From: Chloroflexota bacterium
Lineage (GTDB): Bacteria; Chloroflexota; Anaerolineae; Aggregatilineales; UBA3940
Reading direction: 5' to 3'
DNA: 59,383 nucleotides
Assembly: GCA_010092885.1 (NCBI GenBank)
Contig: JAADYX010000159.1
Coordinates: 91,554-150,936 of the forward strand
Shown here: piece after piece, positions 33,716 to 42,120 of the stretch
Position numbering within the stretch: position 1 is the stretch's first letter
Layout of the letters: every line of letters starts with the position of its first letter
Made by a program: the position numbers and the translations under genes
Notes under the pieces: model-generated
What the model was told of the DNA's origin: nothing
Seen by the model: the letters and a program-made list of their open reading frames with translations, nothing else
Database searches by the model: none

Positions 33716-35984
33716 GATCAAACTCCGCGAGACACAGGAATCTGTTGTCAGCTATGCGGGCGGCAAGATGGGCGTTTCGGCTGTGCCCGGAGCGGGCAAA
33801 ACGACAACCCTCAGCTATTTGGCCGCCGCGCTGGTCGAACGTCTGACCGCGCAGGGCGTAGTCGACAATCAGGAAGTGCTCATTGTCACTTTGACAAACT
33901 CCGCGGTGAACGCCTTCCGAGGCCGCATTGCGCGCATCGTCCAGCAGGAGCGCGGCCTGCTGCCCTATATCGGCTACCGGGTGCGGACCCTGCACAGCCT
34001 GGCCCACGATATCGTCCGCATGCGCCCGGGGCTGGTCGGTTTGAGCGAGAACTTTGATATCGTTGACGAACGTGTGACATCCGGCATTATCGATGAACTG
34101 GCCACCGCCTGGATCCGGACCAGCGGTGAGACACTGGTTGACTATGTCGATCTGCCCAATGCCGAAACTCTGGAACAGAAAGTATGGCAGATCCGCCGCC
34201 ATGCCACGGATCTTATCCGTGACATCGCTTATGAGACCATACGGCTGGCCAAGGACAACCTGTGGGAACCGGACGAAATGCGCGAACGCTTGAAAGACCT
34301 CCCGCCAACCATACAACCGGCCCTGGCTGAGGTCGGCATTGAGATGTACGAAAACTACCAGCGTGCCTTGCAGATCCGCGGTGCGGTTGACTTCGACGAT
34401 CTGGTTCGTCTGGCAATGCAGGCGCTGCGGGCCGACGACGAGTTCCTGCAGCGGCTCAGGCGCAGGTGGGTTTACATCCTGGAGGATGAGGCGCAGGACT
34501 CCAGCCAGCTGCAAGAGCGCATGCTCTCCCTGCTGGCCGGAGATGACGGCAACTGGGTGCGCGTGGGTGATCCCAACCAGTCGATCTACACGACGTTCAC
34601 TACAGCCGATGCCAACCTTTTGGTCAACTTTCTGCGCAGACCCGATGTCGAATCCCGGCCGCTGCCTGTCTCCGGGCGCTCATCGCAGGCCATTATCGAT
34701 CTGGCAAACCGGCTGGTCGAATGGTCCAATACAGACGAACTGATACCCCATCTGCACGGTGCACTGACACAACAGCCGCGCATCGAACCAACCGGCCCCG
34801 ACGATCCACAGCAAAACCCGGATGATGGGCTGATCCACATCGACTGGGACGGCAAGACGAACATCACGCCGGAGCGCGAGATCAACCGGATTGTACAGTC
34901 CATTGAGCGCTGGCTGCCCGAGCACCCGGATTGGACTGTCGCCGTGCTGGTCCCAGCCAACACCCGTGGCTTTAAAGTCGCAGAAGCGCTGCGCGAGCGC
35001 AGCATCCCCTATGAGGAATTGCTGCGCAGCACATCAGCAACGCGATCAACCGCATACCGTCTTTACCGGGTGCTTTCCTATCTCAGCGATCCGACCGAAG
35101 CCCGGCAGTTGGCCCGCCTGTTTGATGAGGTGTGGTGGCCGGTCTACGTTGAAGTGGATGAAGCGCTTGACGACCGGCAATCCGATCCGGCTCGTGAGTT
35201 GGCTCGTGATCAACTCAGGCAGCTAAGCACGGTGGAACGCTATCTGTGGCCGGGCCCGGAAGGCGACTGGCTCGATGCTCTGGATGAAGCAACGGACGAC
35301 GTCATTGTGATGTTGGACGACTTCCGTACCCAGATCCGGCTGTGGCTGGAAGCAGCCACTCTGCCCATCGACCAGCTCATCCTGACCGTATCCCTCGACC
35401 TGTTCACCAACCAGGCCGATCTGGCTCTTGCACACAAACTGGCTGTCGTCCTGAAAGGAATCGCTCGAAGCAACCAGGACTACCGCATTGCCGAACTGAG
35501 CCGCGAACTGCGCGTCATTGCGGACAACGAACGCCGTTTCATTGGGTTTGATGAGGCTGCCAGCGGATACGAACCGCGCCCCGGTGTTGTTACCATCGCC
35601 ACGATGCACGCTGCCAAAGGTCTGGAATGGGACCGTGTCTATCTGATGTCCGTGAGTACATACGACTTCCCGACCGCCCAACCGGGCGACTCGTTTATCG
35701 CGGAAAAGTGGTTCATCCGTGACGACCTCAACATACCGGCGGAGGCCCGCCGCCAGATCGAGTTGATCATGGCCGGGCGACCGGGCGATTATGTAGAAGG
35801 GCAGGCCTCACGTGAAGCACGTGAAGCCTACGCGGCCGAACGACTGCGGCTGCTGTACGTTGGGATCACACGGGCCAGACGCGATCTGATCCTCACCTGG
35901 AATATGGGCCGCTTCTGGAATCGAGGCCGCGAGAACCGCCCCGCGCAGGCGATGATCGCCTTGAAGGGAGTGCCTTCCACGTGA
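33708..35984 (+). CDS. UvrD-family DNA helicase (AddA helicase-like)
   Basis: A 758-residue SF1A 3'-5' helicase with all motifs: Q-motif (LRETQESVV), Walker A AVPGAGKTTTL (Lys31), motif Ia TLTNSAVNAFRGRI, DEAQD at about 260-264, GDPNQSIYTTF (about 287), MHAAKGLEWDRVY (about 637) and LLYVGITRARRDL (about 715-727). It resembles AddA without its nuclease domain; the nuclease is on the following gene. The start overlaps the previous stop by 8 bases; the stop overlaps the next GTG by 4. It could also act alone as a UvrD/PcrA-like repair helicase. Confidence 0.93.
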   Translation: MSEIKLRETQESVVSYAGGKMGVSAVPGAGKTTTLSYLAAALVERLTAQGVVDNQEVLIVTLTNSAVNAFRGRIARIVQQERGLLPYIGYRVRTLHSLAHDIVRMRPGLVGLSENFDIVDERVTSGIIDELATAWIRTSGETLVDYVDLPNAETLEQKVWQIRRHATDLIRDIAYETIRLAKDNLWEPDEMRERLKDLPPTIQPALAEVGIEMYENYQRALQIRGAVDFDDLVRLAMQALRADDEFLQRLRRRWVYILEDEAQDSSQLQERMLSLLAGDDGNWVRVGDPNQSIYTTFTTADANLLVNFLRRPDVESRPLPVSGRSSQAIIDLANRLVEWSNTDELIPHLHGALTQQPRIEPTGPDDPQQNPDDGLIHIDWDGKTNITPEREINRIVQSIERWLPEHPDWTVAVLVPANTRGFKVAEALRERSIPYEELLRSTSATRSTAYRLYRVLSYLSDPTEARQLARLFDEVWWPVYVEVDEALDDRQSDPARELARDQLRQLSTVERYLWPGPEGDWLDALDEATDDVIVMLDDFRTQIRLWLEAATLPIDQLILTVSLDLFTNQADLALAHKLAVVLKGIARSNQDYRIAELSRELRVIADNERRFIGFDEAASGYEPRPGVVTIATMHAAKGLEWDRVYLMSVSTYDFPTAQPGDSFIAEKWFIRDDLNIPAEARRQIELIMAGRPGDYVEGQASREAREAYAAERLRLLYVGITRARRDLILTWNMGRFWNRGRENRPAQAMIALKGVPST

Positions 35985-36898
35985 ACAGCGGACCATTCGC
36001 CCATCTCAACCAGGAGCCGAAGCTGCCGCGTGTCCTGCCCGAATCACCGGTTGAGGCCGGAACACTGCTGCCTCCGGCGTTTCAGTTCAGCCAAAAGACA
36101 CTGCAGGACTACGTTGACTGCGCCCGCCGTTTCCAGCTTAACACCACACAGGGGATCCGGTGGCCTGCTGCCGAATCGGAGCCCATCGATGAGGTGGAAC
36201 ACTTTATGGAGCAGGGGGCACAGTTCCATCTGTTGGTGCAGCGCTATCTGAATGGCGTCGACCAGGAGCTGCTCAAGCCCGCCGATCCGCTGTTGGCACG
36301 TTGGTGGCAGCACTTCCTGGAAAATCCACCGCCCGACCTGCCGGAGGCAAAACGCATACCGGAAGTCATGCTGTCGATGCCAGTTGGTGCTCAGCGGCTG
36401 GTTGCACGCTTCGATCTGGTTGCCCTTGATCCGGGCGAACGGATCGTTATCGCCGATTGGAAAACCAGCCGGAGCCGTCCACAGCGGCAGGATCTGGCCG
36501 CCCGTATGCAAACTCGCATCTATCCGTTTGTGATGGTTGAGGCAGGGCATCATCTGTTTGGTGGCGCCATCAAACCTGAGCAGGTGGAGATGATCTACTG
36601 GTTTGCCGAGCATCCTACTAGGCCGGAACGATTCACCTACGACTCCCGGCAGCATCAGGCCAATCATACTCTGATCACCGGGTTGATAGACGATATCCTG
36701 GGTCGTGATCCGGAGTCTATCTGGCCGCTGACCGATGAGCGCAGGCACTGTCGCTACTGCGTATACCGGTCATTATGCGAACGGGGCGTGAAGGCCGGGC
36801 GTTTGGACAGTGGCACCGATGACCTCGACCCAACCCTGGCCGCTGGCGATGCCACCCTCGGCTTCGACCTGGACGATGTAGATGAGATCGCGTTTTGA
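35981..36898 (+). CDS. PD-(D/E)XK nuclease with Fe-S cysteines, gene 2
   Basis: A 305-residue second RecB/Cas4-like nuclease. The active site reads His83 (GAQFHLLV), Glu128 (IPEVML), Asp145 (ARFDLVALD), Asp159 and Lys161 (ADWKTS), then QxxxY at Gln177-Tyr181. Cysteines Cys47 (DYVDCARRFQ), and Cys257-x2-Cys260-x5-Cys266 repeat the layout of gene 1. In Bacillus AddAB only AddB has the cluster, so having it in both nucleases is notable. It starts with GTG inside the helicase stop (GTGA) and ends within the TTG of the next gene (TTGA). Confidence 0.87.
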   Translation: MNSGPFAHLNQEPKLPRVLPESPVEAGTLLPPAFQFSQKTLQDYVDCARRFQLNTTQGIRWPAAESEPIDEVEHFMEQGAQFHLLVQRYLNGVDQELLKPADPLLARWWQHFLENPPPDLPEAKRIPEVMLSMPVGAQRLVARFDLVALDPGERIVIADWKTSRSRPQRQDLAARMQTRIYPFVMVEAGHHLFGGAIKPEQVEMIYWFAEHPTRPERFTYDSRQHQANHTLITGLIDDILGRDPESIWPLTDERRHCRYCVYRSLCERGVKAGRLDSGTDDLDPTLAAGDATLGFDLDDVDEIAF

Positions 36899-37575
36899 GC
36901 CGGAAGCATATCCTTCAACTGTTGGGTCTGGGTCTGCTGCTGACCGCTGTGGGCGGGGGTATGCTGTTGTTCGGGCGTCCCGCTGAGAATCACCCAGTCG
37001 AAACGCTGGCTCAGGTTCAACCCACCGAGACGCTGCTGCCTGCTGCCACACAGGCTCCCTCCGGCCAGCTCGAACGGAGCGTGCCCCGGCTGCCCTCGCG
37101 AACACCAACACCAACCCAAACGCCGACTGCGACCCCCTTACCCTCCGCCACGCCGACTGCGACCCCGGTTGATACGGCGGTACCCGAGACCAACGCGCCT
37201 ATCGTCTGGAACCAGGATGAGAAGAATGCTCTGACATGGCTGTGTGCCGGTGAGGTCGGCGGGATGGGAGCTGTCCGCGATGATGCCTGCCTGTCAGTCA
37301 TCTCAACGGTGCGCGCGCGCTACGCGTACCCCAACGGCTTCGCTGAGACTGACGTGATCAGTACGTTGCTGCGGCCCAACCAGTTCAACGTACCGATTGA
37401 AACTGAGACGCCGCATCCGGACTCATCACTGATGGCTGTTGTAGAAGCCTATGCTGCAGGTGCACGGGGTTCGTGCAATGGCTACCTGTATTTCAACTCC
37501 ATCCCCGATGGTCCCTCCGAATGCCGGATCAATGGGGCCGGAGGGTTATTCATTCAATTCCACAACACATGGTGA
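36895..37575 (+). CDS. SleB-like cell-wall hydrolase, membrane-anchored
   Basis: A 226-residue protein with a TTG start overlapping the nuclease stop by 4 bases. One N-terminal hydrophobic segment (LGLGLLLTAVGGGMLLF) acts as a signal anchor. A Pro/Thr-rich linker (about 65-100, repeats of TPTP-like units) follows. The C-terminal domain resembles the SleB/Hydrolase_2 fold: LTWLCAGEVGG, ISTVRARYAYPNGFAETDVI, LRPNQFNVP, with a Glu in the expected catalytic spot. Such domains cleave peptidoglycan. It may be co-expressed with the nuclease-helicase genes only by chance. The TTG start rests on the overlap and the signal segment. Confidence 0.75.
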   Translation: MSRKHILQLLGLGLLLTAVGGGMLLFGRPAENHPVETLAQVQPTETLLPAATQAPSGQLERSVPRLPSRTPTPTQTPTATPLPSATPTATPVDTAVPETNAPIVWNQDEKNALTWLCAGEVGGMGAVRDDACLSVISTVRARYAYPNGFAETDVISTLLRPNQFNVPIETETPHPDSSLMAVVEAYAAGARGSCNGYLYFNSIPDGPSECRINGAGGLFIQFHNTW

Positions 37576-37578
37576 GAT

Positions 37579-38235
37579 ATGGAATATATTCTCGAAGGGC
37601 CGGAAACGCCGCCCACTCGCACGATCTATAAACTGCTGATCGGCTCGATCGTGCCGCGTCCCATCGCATGGGTATCGACAGTCAATGCCGAAGGCCAGCC
37701 TAACCTTGCACCGTATTCGTTCTTCAATGGCATTAACTCCAACCCGCCGCATTTGCTCTTCTGCCCCGGGGTGCGAGCGACGGACCACCAGCCGAAGGAT
37801 TCGCTGCTCAATGTGCAGGCAACGGGCGAGTTCGTGGTGAACGTGGTCACGGAGGAACTCGCCGAAGCCATGAACATCACTGCCACCGAATTCCCGGCTG
37901 ATGTCAACGAGTTTGAAGCGGCTGGTCTGACACCCGCCAAATCACGATCGGTGCTGCCCCCGCGCATTGCCGAAAGCCCAATCAACTTTGAGTGCCGTGT
38001 TACGCAGGTTGTCGCCATCGGCGATCTTAGCCAGCCGGGCTCAGGGGCTGTGGTGATCGGGCGCATCGTGTGCGTGCATGTCCGCGATGATGTGCTGCTC
38101 CCCGGAGATAAGATCGATATCGAAAGCCTGCGCCCGGTCGGCAGGCTGGCGGGTGCGGGCTACACGCGCGTGCGCGATATCTTTGAAATGAAACGCCCGC
38201 CCTCACAGGTCACACCCAGTCGCAAATCCGATTGA
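37579..38235 (+). CDS. Flavin reductase-like FMN-binding protein
   Basis: A 218-residue protein of the flavin reductase (DIM6/NTAB) family, which binds FMN and uses NAD(P)H. The conserved start KLLIGSIVPRPIAWVST, then GQPNLAPYSFFNGI and LNVQATGEFVVNVVT, form the split-barrel core. Members reduce flavin or carry other redox roles. It starts 3 bases after the hydrolase gene, hence in the same run. Its stop overlaps the rpsB promoter. The substrate is not readable. Confidence 0.88.
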   Translation: MEYILEGPETPPTRTIYKLLIGSIVPRPIAWVSTVNAEGQPNLAPYSFFNGINSNPPHLLFCPGVRATDHQPKDSLLNVQATGEFVVNVVTEELAEAMNITATEFPADVNEFEAAGLTPAKSRSVLPPRIAESPINFECRVTQVVAIGDLSQPGSGAVVIGRIVCVHVRDDVLLPGDKIDIESLRPVGRLAGAGYTRVRDIFEMKRPPSQVTPSRKSD

Positions 38236-38260
38236 AATATCTAAGACCATACGTTACACT
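38232..38260 (+). promoter_or_regulatory. Promoter of the rpsB-tsf-pyrH run
   Basis: TTGAAA (38232-38237) and TACACT (38255-38260) are 17 bases apart. The -35 overlaps the preceding stop codon. The leader to rpsB is about 130 bases. Confidence 0.55.
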
Positions 38261-38304
38261 TCCCCAACTTGACTGGTAAAAATCAAGCACACTGTCTGAC
38301 CTGT

Positions 38305-38331
38305 GTGGTCGTGCCGCCACGGCGGTTCCAC
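38305..38331 (+). promoter_or_regulatory. Structured rpsB leader (possible S2 leader)
   Basis: GTGG (38305-38308) pairs with CCAC (38328-38331) around an internal loop, and GCCG (38313-38316) with CGGC (38320-38323). This resembles an autoregulatory ribosomal-protein leader, but no known motif was recognised. Confidence 0.3.
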
Positions 38332-38395
38332 CGGGGATGATGACAGTGGACGGGCGCACAAAGCGCCGCAAAACGATGAAAGGAATAGAGGAAAG

Positions 38396-39262
38396 ATGGC
38401 ATCATCCGTCGTTTCAATGAAGGCCCTGCTTGAGACGGGCGTTCACTTCGGCCACCGTACGCGCAAATGGAACCCAAAGATGGACCGTTATATCTTTGGT
38501 GAGCGTAACGGCATCCACATTCTCGATCTTCAGCAAACTCTCAGAGCGATCAACAATATTGCGCACATGGTGACACAGACCGTTGCCGATGGTGGCACGA
38601 TTCTGTTTGTTGGTACCAAGCGGCAGGCGCAGGAGACGATCTCCTACGAGGCCAATCGGTGCCGCATGCCGTATGTTAATGAGCGCTGGCTGGGTGGCAC
38701 CCTGACCAACTGGCGCACGATCCGGCAGCGTATTGACCACCTTAAGAACCTTGAAGAGCGGCGCGACTCCGGTGAGTTTGAGCTGCTCACCAAGAAAGAG
38801 GCACTCACCCTTGAGCGCGAGATCGCGAAGTTGAATGTACGCCTTGGCGGTATCCGTGATATGAGGGGTCTGCCTGATCTGCTCTACATCGTGGATGTTC
38901 GCCGCGAGCAAACGGCCGTACGCGAGGCCAACCGCCTGGATATCCCCATTGTGGCGATGGTCGACACCAACTGCGATCCGGACAATATCGACTATGTTAT
39001 CCCCGCCAACGACGACGCCATTCGCGCCATCAAGCTGGTGACGAGTGTCATGGCGAACTCGGTGATTGAAGGTATTGCCGTACGCGAAGAAGATCTGGGC
39101 GATGTTGAACTTGCTGCTGAATACGACGAATACGAGTTCGAGCAGGGCGGCGATGAAGAGGGCGATCTGCTTGGTGCCGCGACCCTGCGCAAGATCGCCG
39201 AAGGCAGTGTATTCGGCGATGAGGAAGAAGATCAACAAGAGGATCAACAGGAGCCCGCCTAG
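38396..39262 (+). CDS. rpsB: 30S ribosomal protein S2
   Basis: A 288-residue S2: [22 protein letters not shown] and [14 protein letters not shown] near the start, [10 protein letters not shown] in the middle, and [20 protein letters not shown] near residue 195. An acidic, repeated [10 protein letters not shown] tail ends it. The ATG at 38396 follows GAGGAAAG; a frame open to 38303 has no ribosome site. Followed by tsf, the classic order. Confidence 0.96.
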   Translation: MASSVVSMKALLETGVHFGHRTRKWNPKMDRYIFGERNGIHILDLQQTLRAINNIAHMVTQTVADGGTILFVGTKRQAQETISYEANRCRMPYVNERWLGGTLTNWRTIRQRIDHLKNLEERRDSGEFELLTKKEALTLEREIAKLNVRLGGIRDMRGLPDLLYIVDVRREQTAVREANRLDIPIVAMVDTNCDPDNIDYVIPANDDAIRAIKLVTSVMANSVIEGIAVREEDLGDVELAAEYDEYEFEQGGDEEGDLLGAATLRKIAEGSVFGDEEEDQQEDQQEPA

Positions 39263-39296
39263 TCGGGCATGTCCCTGACCCTTATGGTACACTACG

Positions 39297-39318
39297 GCGT
39301 GGGGCTGCGGCCCCACGC
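39297..39318 (+). promoter_or_regulatory. Hairpin between rpsB and tsf
   Basis: Perfect 9-bp arms GCGTGGGGC (39297-39305) and GCCCCACGC (39310-39318) with a 4-base loop, 34 bases before the tsf ATG. There is no T-run, so it is probably an RNA processing or attenuation element rather than a terminator. A TGG-TACACT extended -10-like string lies at about 39284. Confidence 0.45.
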
Positions 39319-39352
39319 AGGCCAAACCCGCTTCATACGGACAGGAGTCACT

Positions 39353-39964
39353 ATGGCAGCAGTCACTGCACAGATGGTCAAAGAACTGCGTGATCAGACT
39401 GGCGCTGGACCGCTCGATTGCAAGAAGGCACTGGAAGAACACGACGGCGACTTTGAGAAGGCCAAGGAGTACCTCATTGAGCGCGGACTGGCGAAGGCCG
39501 CTAAGAAGGCGGGCCGGGAAGCCAGCGAGGGTCGTATCGAGACCTATACGCACATCGGCGGACGGGTCGGTGTGATGGTGGAAGTCAACTGTGAGACGGA
39601 CTTCGTCGCGAACACCGACCAATTCCAAGAACTGGCACGCGATCTCGCCTTGCAGATCGCAGCAACAAACCCTCAGTTCATCGATGTAGAGGATGTGCCA
39701 GCGGATGTGCTTGAGCCGGTCAAAGAAGCCTTCTACGCGGAAGCAAAAGAGCAGGGCAAGCCGGACAACGTCATCGAGAAGATTGTTGAGGGCAAGCTCA
39801 ACAAACACCTTGACGAGATCTGCCTGCTGCGCCAACCCTTCGTCAAAGATGACGAACAGACCGTTCAGGATGTGATTGTCGCTGCCATTGCTGAACTGGG
39901 TGAGAACATCATGGTGTCACGCTTCGAGCGCTTTGAGATCGGCGAGGGGGCCGACGAAGAGTAA
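39353..39964 (+). CDS. tsf: Elongation factor Ts (short form)
   Basis: A 203-residue nucleotide exchange factor for EF-Tu. The N-terminal UBA-like domain (VKELRDQTGAGPLDCKKALEE) and the signature VGVMVEVNCETDFVANT are present. The short single-subdomain form, as in Thermus and many Chloroflexota, explains the length. The ATG at 39353 has AGGAG upstream; the ORF extends further 5' without support. Confidence 0.95.
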   Translation: MAAVTAQMVKELRDQTGAGPLDCKKALEEHDGDFEKAKEYLIERGLAKAAKKAGREASEGRIETYTHIGGRVGVMVEVNCETDFVANTDQFQELARDLALQIAATNPQFIDVEDVPADVLEPVKEAFYAEAKEQGKPDNVIEKIVEGKLNKHLDEICLLRQPFVKDDEQTVQDVIVAAIAELGENIMVSRFERFEIGEGADEE

Positions 39965-39991
39965 TCGAAGCCCATGACCTTCGATAGAATT

Positions 39992-40027
39992 AACGGGGAC
40001 CTCTACTTCAACGTATGGGTCCCCGTT
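39992..40027 (+). terminator. Hairpin between tsf and pyrH, attenuator or terminator
   Basis: 10-bp arms AACGGGGACC (39992-40001) and GGTCCCCGTT (40018-40027) around a 16-base loop, with a short T-run. It may lower pyrH read-through. Confidence 0.5.
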
Positions 40028-40050
40028 TCCATGCCACGTGGAGGAACATC

Positions 40051-40779
40051 ATGAGCACAGAACTTACGGGCACCCCTAAGTATTCACGTGTGCTGCTTAA
40101 GTTGGGTGGTGAAGCCCTTTCCGGGGAGAACGGCTTCGGCATTGATCCGCAGCGGGTTGTTGAACTCGCCAAGAAGATCAAGGCGATCAAGCAGCACGAT
40201 ATTGAGGTGGCGGTTGTGATCGGAGCAGGCAACCTGTGGCGAGGTCGCATCGGGCTTGAGGCCGGTATGGACCGCGCAACAGCCGACTATATGGGCATGA
40301 TCGCCACGGTGATGAATGCCCTGGCCATGCAGGATGCGCTGGAACGGCAGGGCATCGTGACCCGTGTACAGACCGCCATCGAGATGCGGACAGTCGCCGA
40401 ACCCTACATCAGGCTGCGGGCCATCCGTCATCTGGAAAAAGGCCGGGTTGTGATTATGGCCGCCGGGACAGGCAATCCATTCTTTACCACGGACAGCGCC
40501 GCCGCCCTGCGCGCCAACGAGATCAACGCGGAAGTGATGATCAAGGCGACTAAGGTTGATGGGGTGTACGACAGCGATCCCAAAACGGACAGCAGTGCCA
40601 CGCGCTACGAGCACATGACTTTTATGGAAGCGCTCAACATGCGGGTCGGTGTACTGGACAGCACCGCCTTAACCCTCTGTATGGACAACAGCATGCCTAT
40701 CATTGTGATGAATCTATGGGAAGATGGCGCCCTGCAGAAGGCTATCCTTGGGCAGAGTGTAGGCACCATGATCAGTTAG
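40051..40779 (+). CDS. pyrH: UMP kinase
   Basis: A 242-residue bacterial UMP kinase of the amino acid kinase fold, making UDP and regulated by GTP/UTP in other bacteria. Signatures: [45 protein letters not shown], and [18 protein letters not shown]. The ATG at 40051 has GGAGGA upstream. frr, which often follows, is not present; the next gene is convergent. Confidence 0.96.
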   Translation: MSTELTGTPKYSRVLLKLGGEALSGENGFGIDPQRVVELAKKIKAIKQHDIEVAVVIGAGNLWRGRIGLEAGMDRATADYMGMIATVMNALAMQDALERQGIVTRVQTAIEMRTVAEPYIRLRAIRHLEKGRVVIMAAGTGNPFFTTDSAAALRANEINAEVMIKATKVDGVYDSDPKTDSSATRYEHMTFMEALNMRVGVLDSTALTLCMDNSMPIIVMNLWEDGALQKAILGQSVGTMIS

Positions 40780-40784
40780 AAGAC

Positions 40785-40805
40785 GGGGGCGAACCACGCG
40801 CCCCC
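40785..40805. terminator. Hairpin between convergent pyrH and the lipoprotein gene
   Basis: GGGGGCG (40785-40791) and CGCCCCC (40799-40805) form a 7-bp GC stem with a 7-base loop. T-run is short, so it is a modest terminator for either side. Confidence 0.5.
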
Positions 40806-40819
40806 TTGCTCATTGACGT

Positions 40820-41887
40820 CTACTGGCCGGTCAGCCTAAAGGTGTTGAGGATCTCAAAGGCATTGAAGCCCTCATCGTTGACAAAGCTCATGGCGAATGT
40901 CTGGCCGTTGGCCACTACAAACCGGAAGTAACGCCCGTTTGATGCTGTTGCCTCCACACCGTTGTAGTTGGGATCATCAATGTCACTGACATCATAGCTC
41001 AAACCAGGCGCACGGTCGGCCATTACCTGCGCCACAATGCTGCTCGTATTGGTGGTGTTGAACGTTTCAATGAAGCCATCGCCACCACCCGGCCCGCTGA
41101 AACTCACATCTATCGCTTCTTCGTCCTCGTCCGGCCACGCCCAGGACCAACCATTCGGCACTGTGATAGCGTAGGGTTGTACCGGATTGTTGAAATCGAG
41201 AATGGGCTCGCCCGGATCCACGCGGTTGACGAAGGTGTAGTTCGCGAAGTAGTAATTGCCGTTATCATCATAGATCGCACGCAGTTGGATGCGGTCGAGC
41301 TCCTGGGGGCTGCCACCAGGCCAGGCACTCGCCGGGGGAACATCGGTAAACAGTTCAAACTCACCGTCTTCGTCAACCGTCACCGCGTCGAACTCCCCAC
41401 CGGTGGAACCATCTACAGCCCCCCAGTGGAGCGTGATCCGCGTGCCGGGCTCCAGATTTACCCCGCGCACTGTAATCGGATCGCCCGGTTCACCGACATC
41501 CGGATTGAGCAGCACGCCCGGATCCGTACTGGGCACAACCGGGCCACCGTCGCCCTCATCGGTGCCGCCGTCTTCGTCACCTGTGGGATCGATCTGAGTG
41601 GGGTCAGGCAGCGGAGTCGGCGCGGCACTCCCGTCACCTTCGCCACCGTTGTCATCTCCTTCTTCCTCGGGGAAGGGGGTTTCGGTCATCAGCGGTTGGG
41701 AGGTGGCGTCCGGGTCAAGCGTCGGTGCCACAATGAACGTTGTCGGTGTGGCAGACGGTTCCGGCGTGACTTCAGCAGTCGGTTCTTCGGTTGGTTCCTC
41801 GGTAGCCTGCGCACCGCCAAACAGATTGCATGCGAGCGCAGATAATATAAGCGCAGCAGCGGCGGCTAGCACGGAAAGTCTCTGCAT
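40820..41887 (-). CDS. Lipoprotein, unknown function
   Basis: A 355-residue protein with a signal peptide and lipobox LSALAC, so Cys20 would be lipidated. A Pro/Thr/Glu/Asp-rich stretch of about 105 residues (22-125) acts as a flexible linker. The C-terminal part (about 125-355) is beta-rich: PITVRGVNLEPGTRITLHW, YYFANYTFVNRVDPG and a last domain ending in FEILNTFRLTGQ. No enzyme motif is visible; a surface binding or adhesin-like role is a guess. It is divergent from the tRNA gene. Confidence 0.75.
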   Translation of the reverse strand: MQRLSVLAAAAALILSALACNLFGGAQATEEPTEEPTAEVTPEPSATPTTFIVAPTLDPDATSQPLMTETPFPEEEGDDNGGEGDGSAAPTPLPDPTQIDPTGDEDGGTDEGDGGPVVPSTDPGVLLNPDVGEPGDPITVRGVNLEPGTRITLHWGAVDGSTGGEFDAVTVDEDGEFELFTDVPPASAWPGGSPQELDRIQLRAIYDDNGNYYFANYTFVNRVDPGEPILDFNNPVQPYAITVPNGWSWAWPDEDEEAIDVSFSGPGGGDGFIETFNTTNTSSIVAQVMADRAPGLSYDVSDIDDPNYNGVEATASNGRYFRFVVANGQTFAMSFVNDEGFNAFEILNTFRLTGQ

Positions 41888-41955
41888 GGATTGACCTCAA
41901 TATTGCGTTTTGCCGGTCTATTGTACCGGAAAGCCACAGGGTAGCTATAAAAAGG

Positions 41956-41984
41956 TTGACGTTGATCGGGCCATACGGTACACT
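41956..41984 (+). promoter_or_regulatory. tRNA-Glu promoter
   Basis: TTGACG (41956-41961) and TACACT (41979-41984) with a 17-base spacer; the start would be about 8 bases before the tRNA. Confidence 0.7.
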
Positions 41985-41998
41985 TTTCTGCACGGTGC

Positions 41999-42071
41999 GC
42001 CCCATTCGTCTAGTGGACCAGGACGTAGCCCTCTCAAGGCTAAAACAGGGGTTCGAATCCCCTATGGGGCA
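41999..42071 (+). tRNA. tRNA-Glu (anticodon CTC)
   Basis: A 73-base cloverleaf. The 7-bp acceptor stem pairs GCCCCAT (41999-42005) with ATGGGGC (42064-42070). The anticodon stem TAGCC/GGCTA closes the loop CTCTCAA, with CTC at 42033-42035, reading GAG. The T-arm contains GTTCGAATC. The CCA end is not encoded. A strong terminator follows directly. Confidence 0.97.
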
Positions 42072-42079
42072 CAAAAACA

Positions 42080-42105
42080 GCCCACTCTGCGGAGTGGGCC
42101 GTTTT
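42080..42105. terminator. Terminator after tRNA-Glu
   Basis: 8-bp arms GCCCACTC (42080-42087) and GAGTGGGC (42092-42099), loop TGCG, then TTTT. An A-run on the other side lets it also stop the convergent oxidoreductase gene. Confidence 0.88.
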
Positions 42106-42120
42106 GTTCTCAGGTGGCAC

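Noticed and set aside
38414-39835. 473-codon frame antisense to rpsB and tsf
   Set aside because: It spans two certain genes and the gap between them in one frame, with no protein family signature. Shadow frame.
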